This document shows positions 58,059-64,000 of a DNA stretch of 64,000 nucleotides, one piece after another. The number at the start of each line of letters is the position of its first letter. The stretch's first letter is position 1. The notes under the pieces were generated by a model, which did no database searches, was not told where the DNA came from, and saw nothing but the letters and a program-made list of their open reading frames with translations. The translations under genes were made by a program, and so were the position numbers. Origin of the DNA: Chryseobacterium ginsenosidimutans (lineage in GTDB: Bacteria; Bacteroidota; Bacteroidia; Flavobacteriales; Weeksellaceae); the NCBI RefSeq assembly GCF_030823405.1, contig NZ_JAUSXC010000001.1:3765001-3829000 (forward strand), given 5' to 3'.

Positions 58059-58607
58059 TTTATAGCTAATTATTATTTTGAGAATATCTTAAAGTCACCC
58101 TTCACCTTCAAATTATACACTTCCACATTAATTTATAATTCAACGATATAAGTACATAAAGTATGCTTAATTATTTAGTTTCCCAACCAAAAGCGCTGGA
58201 AACATACGTGTTTTCAAAAATACTTTGTGTTAGAAAACGATCCTGACTTTCCATCTGCTTATCTTTTTTATGAATAAGCACTTTTATTAATTCTCCTTTA
58301 TGATGATATCCATGCAAAATAATCGTATTAACGCCTTGTAAATCTATGATTTTTACAAATTCAACAAACCTATCAATTGGATTAAACCATCTAGAAAATT
58401 AAAGTTAAAATCTAAAAATCTATAGTCTTCTCAACAACTACTTGAGTCAAATTCATCAAACAACTATGTCCTGAAAAATTTTCAAATAATTTATCTATTA
58501 AAATAGGATCGGTTTCAATTATATTATGTAAAGTTAGTAAAAAACTATTCTAAAAAAAATAATGAAAAATTATTCCAAATTTATTTTCATAATTCAAAAA
58601 AAGACTA

Positions 58608-58615
58608 TATATTTG
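58608..58615 (+). promoter_or_regulatory. -7 box of the second tRNA pair
   Basis: TATATTTG followed by GCACC, as at the first cluster (TATATTTGCACTC), 45 bases before tRNA-Pro copy 2. No good -33 TTTG is seen at the right distance. Confidence 0.6.
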
Positions 58616-58660
58616 CACCCACAAAAAACAAGGTAATTCTTGTTAAAAGATGACCTTAAT

Positions 58661-58735
58661 CGGGGCGTAGCGTAGTCCGGTCATCGCGCCTGGTTTGGGA
58701 CCAGGAGGTCGCAGGTTCGAATCCTGCCGCCCCGA
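58661..58735 (+). tRNA. tRNA-Pro (TGG), copy 2
   Basis: Identical over 75 nt to the copy at 43333-43407, with anticodon TGG. It is preceded by its own promoter-like box. Confidence 0.95.
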
Positions 58736-58767
58736 CTGTTTTAATAGTTTTCTCAAAATTATTTAAT

Positions 58768-58841
58768 GGGTGCGTAGCTCAGCTGGATAGAGCATCTGCC
58801 TTCTAAGCAGACGGTCAAAGGTTCGAATCCTTTCGCGCTCA
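58768..58841 (+). tRNA. tRNA-Arg (TCT), copy 2
   Basis: Identical over 74 nt to the copy at 43440-43513, with anticodon TCT. The 32-base spacer to tRNA-Pro has the same length as at the first locus but differs at about five positions. Confidence 0.95.
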
Positions 58842-58844
58842 CAC

Positions 58845-58885
58845 AACCGACATTTGAATTTTCAACGATTTGATGTCGGTTTTTC
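58845..58885 (+). terminator. Terminator of the second tRNA pair
   Basis: AACCGACAT / ATGTCGGTT stem with a 19-base loop, followed by TTTTCT, just after tRNA-Arg copy 2. Confidence 0.8.
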
Positions 58886-60060
58886 TATTCCCTAAAGCGT
58901 TGTTAGAAGATACACCTTGCATTCTAGTTCATTTCATCAATTCGAAACTCTGTTCCGGGGAACTCAATTTTGGGATATATCGAACTCGCGATCTTTCTTT
59001 TTTATTTCTATATCGCCCTCTATGTAAACTTTGACACTTTTTTAAATAGCATTTAAAGCATTATCGAGCTTTGTTTGAATATCAATGGCTTTTGTTTCAG
59101 AAATTATAAAGCTAAGTTCCTCTTCCAGTTTGTCACTCTCCGATTTTCCATTGGTCTTTATTTCCCTATAATCATCCTCGTCCAGCTTATCAGCAAGGTA
59201 CATTTCCTAGCTTTCGATATCCTTTCATTGATTGAGGCTATCTGTCTGGATACCGCTTCCTTTTCTCGTCGAGGCTGCCCGTTAATGATCTGTAATTATC
59301 AACCAGAAGCTTTTTCAAAATATTCCTCAGAACCGGTTTGAACTCGAATTTGGAAAGTCCCCTCACAAATAAATCATTAACTATATGAGAATGACATCTA
59401 AACCCACACCTTGAACTACAATGGTAATAGATTTTTGAATGTCCCTTGAACCACCGCCCGTCAAATTGTTTCCACATCTCGGGCAGGTCAATATTCCCCT
59501 TAAGGGAAAATGTTCGTTGTTCAAAATCTCCTTCGAGTCTTACCTCTTTCTTTTTGCCATCCAACACATCCTGAACCTTGTAAAAAGTATCTCACTGATC
59601 AATGGCTCGTACTTTCCCTGAATATAACAACCCTGCTTATACTTCACTAATATAGATCCTACACAGTATACCATATTCTTCAAAGCGGTTATAAAGGTAT
59701 TCCGGGTAATGTTCCTACCTTCTCTTTTGTTCATTAGAGTTCTTACATGATCAGCCGGGAGATGCCCTTTGCTATTTCGTTAAATGTCCAAATCATATTG
59801 GTAGCCTCAGGCTCTTTGACCGCAATATATTTTCTGCTGTCCTCAATGCTGCTATTGATATACCCATATGGAGGTGTCCCCATTATTCTTTCTTCTTTTT
59901 TTGTCTTTCTCATTCCATGGAAGACATTTAACGTTGTCGACTTCAGGTGAGGCCAAATAAATTGCCAGCACAAGCTTATTTTCCGGGACAGCCATATCCA
60001 GTGGCTGCTCTATAGCTTGAGGATTTACTCTAGCCTAGCAAACTTATCAGAATAGATATG
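58886..60060 (-). pseudogene. Second serine recombinase, heavily decayed
   Basis: Pieces of a large serine recombinase in several minus-strand frames. From 5' to 3': QAIEQPLDMAVPENKLVLAIYL and the following SLNVFHGMRKTKKEERIMGT-like block, PPYGYINSSIEDSRKYIAVK, then a zinc-ribbon-like GRWFKGHSKIYYHCSSRCGF (one Cys pair lost to mutation, as it reads DLPEMWKQF instead of CPxCG), then LADKLDEDDYREIKTNGKSE and a tail VKVYIEGDIEIKKK. The N-terminal resolvase domain is missing and stops occur throughout. It ends next to tRNA-Arg copy 2, as the first recombinase does next to copy 1, and it is not a close relative of that one. Confidence 0.8.
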
Positions 60061-60474
60061 TTTTTGAATATCTTAGCAAAAAATACTATGTACTCTAAAA
60101 AGTCAATTTATACACTTATGCAAAGCAACGACAAATCAGCTTTCTTTATCTAACTTATAATCTAGATGTTATGAACCAATTGATAAGTGACCTACTTGAC
60201 TTATAAAATCCTGATGCCGATTTTTAGACAATTATTCTAAGTAAAATAAAATCGTGTTAGGTACAATTAGTTATGTATCCATAATTTTGACAGAAATTAA
60301 AAGTAATACCGATGTAGTTAAACAGCCGATAATGAATTTAATAGATTTACAGAATAGAACTAAATCAACTTGAATTAAATTAATTTAGATAAACTTTTAG
60401 CTTAAAAATCATGCAGAAGAATTATGATGAAGTTTTGTCTCGTTAATTAGACTTTTAACTTAAATTTAATTAAT
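60061..60474. other. Intergenic stretch
   Basis: AT-rich sequence between the recombinase remnant and the lipoprotein gene. I see no gene, hairpin or strong promoter. Confidence 0.4.
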
Positions 60475-61278
60475 ATGAAAAGTAATATATTGACACTTCT
60501 GTATTTAAGCCTGCTGTTTCTATTCGGATGTAATCCTTTCCCAAAAAAAGATAAGCATCCAGAGGTTCCGATAATTACAGATTTGTTGAAAGACAAAACA
60601 AAATTTAGAAAGGTTGCTGATCTGACCGATCTAAGCGAAATCATTGTCTTAAAAGATGACCGAGTTCTGTTGAAGCCTAATAACAGCAACCTTGAATTTA
60701 AGATAATCGATGTCGGAAATAAGCTAATCTTTAAAGCTAAATATGATTGGAAGATTCCTTTTTATATAGATGACCACGGCGATCTATATATCAACCGCAA
60801 AAAATATTTTTATCCGGAATATACAAAGATGCAGGAATTTAAAACTGTTGTTTTCCAAGACAGCATCGACAATAAGTTTGCAGATTTGAGTCATTTAAAC
60901 GATAGCCTTAGGTCAAAAGCTGTTGATGAGTATGAAAAAAAACTTTTAAAGACCTATGGTTTAGTTCCATGTGAATACCAAGTGGTAAATACAAAAAGCT
61001 GTGATGTTTTTGAGATTAGAAATGATGCCTTAATTATAAGACAAAGCGAGTTGTTTAAAGTCGACTTCCTAAAGCCTAAAAAAGATATCCCAAAATTTGA
61101 TGATGATGTTTTGATTGCCTGGAGAAATGGTAAAGTACCCACTCCCACTTATCTTTCTTACTACCAATTCGATGGCTTGAAATTTAAGTGTGGGCATATG
61201 ACATATCCAAAAACAATAAGGATTGCGAAGAAGGATTATCTCTATTCGCCGGATTTTGGATTATATGAAATCTTATAA
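60475..61278 (+). CDS. Hypothetical lipoprotein
   Basis: A 267-residue protein with a lipoprotein signal (LLFLFGC, Cys19) and a charged mature part rich in short beta-strands (KVADLTDLSEIIVLKDDRVLL, YWKIPFYIDD-like segments). It contains two further Cys in VPCEYQVVNTKSCDVF and one in FKCGHM. I recognise no family. It is a single gene in a recently rearranged area next to the mobile region and may be cargo of the second island. Confidence 0.65.
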   Translation: MKSNILTLLYLSLLFLFGCNPFPKKDKHPEVPIITDLLKDKTKFRKVADLTDLSEIIVLKDDRVLLKPNNSNLEFKIIDVGNKLIFKAKYDWKIPFYIDDHGDLYINRKKYFYPEYTKMQEFKTVVFQDSIDNKFADLSHLNDSLRSKAVDEYEKKLLKTYGLVPCEYQVVNTKSCDVFEIRNDALIIRQSELFKVDFLKPKKDIPKFDDDVLIAWRNGKVPTPTYLSYYQFDGLKFKCGHMTYPKTIRIAKKDYLYSPDFGLYEIL

Positions 61279-61376
61279 CTTTTCCTGGTTATGACAATGA
61301 AAGATCTTTATGTTTCTACCATTACTTTATGATTATTAAAAACAATATAAAATCGGAAAGAAACTGAATTTAGCTA

Positions 61377-61781
61377 CTAAACTTTCAATTTGCCGGACTT
61401 ACCCATAGACATTTCAGCTTTAACTTTTTCGCGATGCTGCATTCCCCATTTTGTCATCGCCGTGACGAGTTCTTCTAATGTATCGCTATATGGTAGAAGT
61501 TCATACTCAATAGTCACAGGGTATCCATTCTCTACTTTTTTGACAATAAATCCGTTCATTTCCAATTCTTTTAATTCGCTGGAAAGAACCCTTGCAGAAA
61601 TTCCCGTGACCTGCCTCTGGATTTCTGTAAAACGTTTATTTCCTCTCGCCATGGCTATGATGATCATGAGTTTCCACTTTCCACCTATCACATACAATGC
61701 ATCCGAAACTGCCATTAAAACTTTATGACATTCTTCTGTGAATGCTTTATTCTCTCCTTGATTTTCTTCTGTTCCTGACAT
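61377..61781 (-). CDS. HxlR-family winged-helix regulator
   Basis: A 134-residue regulator of the HxlR type. The core reads DALYVIGGKWKLMIIIAMARG, then RFTEIQRQVTGISARVLSSELKELEMNG (recognition helix) and the wing KKVENGYPVTIEYELLPYSDTL. I start at MSGTEENQGEN; the longer frame begins with TTG. It lies divergent from a SnoaL-like gene 125 bases away and probably regulates it. HxlR proteins commonly respond to reactive electrophiles or small metabolites. Confidence 0.9.
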   Translation of the reverse strand: MSGTEENQGENKAFTEECHKVLMAVSDALYVIGGKWKLMIIIAMARGNKRFTEIQRQVTGISARVLSSELKELEMNGFIVKKVENGYPVTIEYELLPYSDTLEELVTAMTKWGMQHREKVKAEMSMGKSGKLKV

Positions 61782-61835
61782 AAGTTTGCTTTTGATTAGC
61801 TCATAACCTTTAGGTAACAACTAATAAATTGTAAG

Positions 61836-61843
61836 CAAATATA
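61836..61843 (-). promoter_or_regulatory. -7 box for the HxlR gene
   Basis: On the minus strand TATATTTG fits TAnnTTTG. On the plus strand TAATTTTG at 61847-61854 may serve the divergent SnoaL-like gene. The two boxes lie nearly back to back, a good place for mutual repression. Confidence 0.5.
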
Positions 61844-61906
61844 ATATAATTTTGTTCAATAATAATTACAGAAGGTAATTTTCAACAATTCATTAATAAC
61901 AACATT

Positions 61907-62341
61907 ATGACACAACAAATTTTAAAAACAAAAGAAGATTTAAGAGACCTGATCGATAATTATGCTTACTTAAGTGATGATAAAAAAATCGCTGAGGTGA
62001 TGGATCTTTTCACTCCGGATGTCTCTTATAAAGTATACATGGGCGGGAACCTTGTTGCCGATGTATCTGGAAGGCAAAATATGGAAAAGGACTTTAACAG
62101 TCATGCATCCGAAGTAAAAACTTACTTCACATTGAACGGACAGCATACGGTTAATATCGAAGGGGATACTGCTACAGGCATTTCATTTACACAGATAAAA
62201 ATGATAAGAGAAGCTGAAGGCAAAGACATTCTAACAGATTACAGTGTGAAATATGATGACAAATATGTTCTGGATAATGGAAAATGGCTTATCAAAGACC
62301 GGGTGGCTCACTTTCTGATTATTGAATCAAGAGCCCTTTAG
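61907..62341 (+). CDS. SnoaL-like / NTF2-fold protein
   Basis: A 144-residue cone-shaped alpha+beta barrel protein of the SnoaL/NTF2-like superfamily. The N-terminal helices (LRDLIDNYAYLSDDKKIAEV), the FTPDVSYKVYMGG strand start and the closing WLIKDRVAHFLIIESRAL strands are typical of stress-related NTF2-fold proteins. Roles range from small-molecule isomerases to ligand binders, and the chemistry cannot be inferred here. It is divergent from the HxlR gene, which suggests an inducible response unit. A strong hairpin follows the stop. Confidence 0.82.
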   Translation: MTQQILKTKEDLRDLIDNYAYLSDDKKIAEVMDLFTPDVSYKVYMGGNLVADVSGRQNMEKDFNSHASEVKTYFTLNGQHTVNIEGDTATGISFTQIKMIREAEGKDILTDYSVKYDDKYVLDNGKWLIKDRVAHFLIIESRAL

Positions 62342-62822
62342 TAATTTGATTCCGATTTAAATCAATAAATCCTTGAATTCTTTATTCAAGGATTTATTGT
62401 AGTGTTAAGTATTATAGTGAAATTTTAAGGATAATAACAATAATGACGGTATTATTTTTAAACTCTTGCAAAAAATCTCTCTATGACAGTGAATCCTCCA
62501 GCGAATAATTCACCTTTTAACATGTGCCTAATTTCTCACCTGTTTATGATCTACAATGAATACTTTAATAAAGTTTCCGGTTTTCCAGATAAAACCGCGC
62601 TACTACAATCAGGCATAAGACATTTATAAACAGAGCAACTGAAACGCTTTTTGACAATCAACAATAAAGGCTTTATTCGAAGAAAGTGATAGAACATACC
62701 TTCCTATAAGGATTATTCCGACAATAGCAGCAGACTGCTGAAAGGTAATAAAATCCAAGAATAACTAATTGATAATCTTTTACAATCATTATCAATAATC
62801 CGTCACAGCTACATAAAACCGA
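62342..62822. other. Intergenic stretch
   Basis: After the SnoaL-like terminator the sequence has a plausible decayed coding look with frequent stops. No family is recognisable. Confidence 0.4.
62363..62399. terminator. Terminator after the SnoaL-like gene
   Basis: CAATAAATCCTTGAAT and its perfect 16-bp complement with a TCTTT loop, 21 bases after the stop. AT-rich flanks make it bidirectional in principle. Confidence 0.8.
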
Positions 62823-63734
62823 TCATTCTTTAATCCGTAAACTAATCCCGATCGATGCGTATGGTGATGACTCAATGTTATGACTTCTCCCATCCAAGGC
62901 CTTAAAACTGCTGTCGAGAAATTCGTACTCCCTTGCAAAATTCATTCCCACTTTGGCCTTTATCCATACCATCCCCTTTATTTTTACAGCTCCCGTCAAA
63001 GCAACAGGTATATTGATAGTCTTTGTGTATTGCGCCCCATAATCATTTTTTGTGCCGATATTATAAATTGCTGTTTCTAAATTGGCATCAATACCGTACT
63101 CTAATATCTTACTGGGCGTCATCACAAACTGGGCTTTAACAGGAAGCATTATATCCACTCTGTAGTCAGAAGATGAATAAGATACTGCAAACAGCGGAGT
63201 GAACGTATTCTTTGTAAAGTCCCTACTATAAGAGCCACCATACCCCCATTGCAGCCCCTTATGGTTTGCCGATTGGTTCATCGCAATTACAGCAAGCGCA
63301 GGAAAAAAGTCACGGCTTCCGAAATTGCTTTTAAAATTAGAGCGAACAATAAGCTGTGGCAAGGCAATCAGGCTCCATCGTTTGTTAAGCTGCTGCCTCA
63401 TCAGTAAAGCATACTGGAGATCACTGAGATTACCCGGATAACTTATTGCATTCCCTTCCTCCGATCTAACTGCATAATTTGATGATTTGTAAGCAAATAT
63501 GTTATTAAGCTTTAGGTTTTTCCCAATGTTGATGGTAGGAGTTATCAAATTTATGTCTACCGTACCAACGCGCACATTGCCAACATTTACAGCTCGAGAT
63601 CTTGATGCAACTGAATAGGAAGCCGAGAAAAACTCTGTTGATTCCTGTCCGTAGATGCAAAACGGAATCAAAAGTATTATCACCATCACTTTAAGCCCCC
63701 ATAATTTCAAAGTGCACATTATTTTTTTATCCAT
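62823..63734 (-). CDS. DUF6268-type outer membrane beta-barrel protein
   Basis: A 303-residue protein with a signal peptide (to about IPFCIYGQES) and a regular pattern of amphipathic strands ending in SIGISLRIKE, consistent with a small outer membrane barrel of the DUF6268 type. I start at the ATG at 63734 (MDKKIMCTLKLWG); the GTG three codons upstream is less likely. Function unknown; a porin-like or surface role is inference. It is divergent from the regulator gene at the window end, which may control it. Confidence 0.68.
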   Translation of the reverse strand: MDKKIMCTLKLWGLKVMVIILLIPFCIYGQESTEFFSASYSVASRSRAVNVGNVRVGTVDINLITPTINIGKNLKLNNIFAYKSSNYAVRSEEGNAISYPGNLSDLQYALLMRQQLNKRWSLIALPQLIVRSNFKSNFGSRDFFPALAVIAMNQSANHKGLQWGYGGSYSRDFTKNTFTPLFAVSYSSSDYRVDIMLPVKAQFVMTPSKILEYGIDANLETAIYNIGTKNDYGAQYTKTINIPVALTGAVKIKGMVWIKAKVGMNFAREYEFLDSSFKALDGRSHNIESSPYASIGISLRIKE

Positions 63735-63889
63735 AGATCTCACTATACTTAAATCGTTTATTTTTGCGTTATAGATTGCCCGTACATACTTTTTTATCGG
63801 TGAACAGGCAATTCTGGTCTTGTGGCTGCAAATTTGGATGATTTTAAATTCACGGGACGTTGATCAGAATCAATAATAATAAAAATTTT

Positions 63890-64000
63890 ATGGAACTTTT
63901 TAATGTCCTGGACAATATCATATCCCTTGATAAAGCACACAAAGACCAAATTTCTGAACTTGTTGAGGTGAAAAATTACAAAAAAAATGAAAAGTTTCTT
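63890..64000 (+). CDS. Crp/Fnr-family regulator, 5' end only
   Basis: The first 37 codons (MELFNVLDNIISLDKAHKDQ, then ISELVEVKNYKKNEKFL) match the start of the cyclic-nucleotide-binding-like domain of Crp/Fnr-type regulators common in Flavobacteriia. The gene runs off the window, so the DNA-binding domain is not seen. It is divergent from the DUF6268 gene. Confidence 0.6.
   Translation, partial: MELFNVLDNIISLDKAHKDQISELVEVKNYKKNEKFL

Larger units (their letters stand above)
57932..58660 (-). other. Intergenic stretch with gene remnant
   Basis: After the Wadjet terminator the minus strand at 58171-58396 holds an open stretch of about 75 codons without a proper start (WFNPIDRFVEFVKIIDLQG, then TIILHGYHHKGELIKVLIHK), ending in a TAA. 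It looks like the 3' end of a lost gene; I do not recognise the family. The remaining sequence up to the second tRNA pair is AT-rich and empty. Confidence 0.45.

Noticed and set aside
1..64000. CRISPR arrays
   Set aside because: I saw no regularly spaced direct repeats of 24-40 bases anywhere in the window.

Overview
The window looks like chromosomal DNA of a Flavobacteriia member, most likely Chryseobacterium or a close relative in Weeksellaceae. The base composition is AT-rich, with TAnnTTTG-type promoter boxes. Typical families are present: TonB-dependent receptors with carboxypeptidase-like N-terminal domains, a T9SS-sorted secreted protein, DUF6261 and DUF6268 proteins, an FHS sugar symporter and membrane-anchored AraC regulators. 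This assignment is inferred from gene content; there is no rRNA in the window.

Layout. 0-2.6 kb: a decayed tyrosine integrase, a multiply frameshifted T9SS cargo gene and a lone KAS III-like synthase. 2.9-9.2 kb: an RND efflux operon (TolC, adaptor, pump, YncE-like beta-propeller) whose pump gene carries one frameshift. 9.4-11.6 kb: an outer-membrane beta-barrel remnant, an HD hydrolase, a PAP2 phosphatase and a half-size EamA transporter. 12-17.5 kb: a secreted PI-PLC-like enzyme, a TonB receptor and a membrane AraC regulator. 18-20 kb: a CPBP protease and a gene-poor stretch. 20-31.7 kb: a cysteine-rich TIM-barrel-like orphan, GH88, SDR, AlkB, AsmA, an FHS symporter and DUF6261. 31.7-36 kb: an alkyl/mismatch DNA glycosylase operon with an atypical SDR, an AraC regulator and an aldehyde dehydrogenase. 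36.3-43 kb: surface polysaccharide genes (FkbM, flippase, two glycosyltransferases), aspartase and an amidase.

43.2-60 kb is a defence/mobile region. It starts at a tRNA-Ser-Pro-Arg cluster. A decayed serine recombinase follows, then a DinB-like gene with a compensated frameshift, then the most interesting locus: a tightly overlapping three-gene operon at 46780-51591. That operon encodes a ComEC-type metallo-beta-lactamase protein, a single chain joining a trypsin-like protease to a reverse transcriptase, and a short family A DNA polymerase with no evident exonuclease. Ten bases later a Wadjet-like (JetABCD) SMC operon begins; only JetA is intact, and JetB, JetC and JetD are each broken. The block ends with a second tRNA-Pro-Arg pair and a second, more decayed serine recombinase. 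The layout suggests repeated insertion of islands at this tRNA locus.

60.4-64 kb: an orphan lipoprotein, a divergent HxlR regulator/SnoaL-like pair, a DUF6268 beta-barrel protein and the start of a Crp/Fnr-like regulator cut by the window edge.

Many genes carry frameshifts or stops. Most of these lie in mobile DNA, where decay is expected. The single-base break in the otherwise intact RND pump could also be an assembly error.
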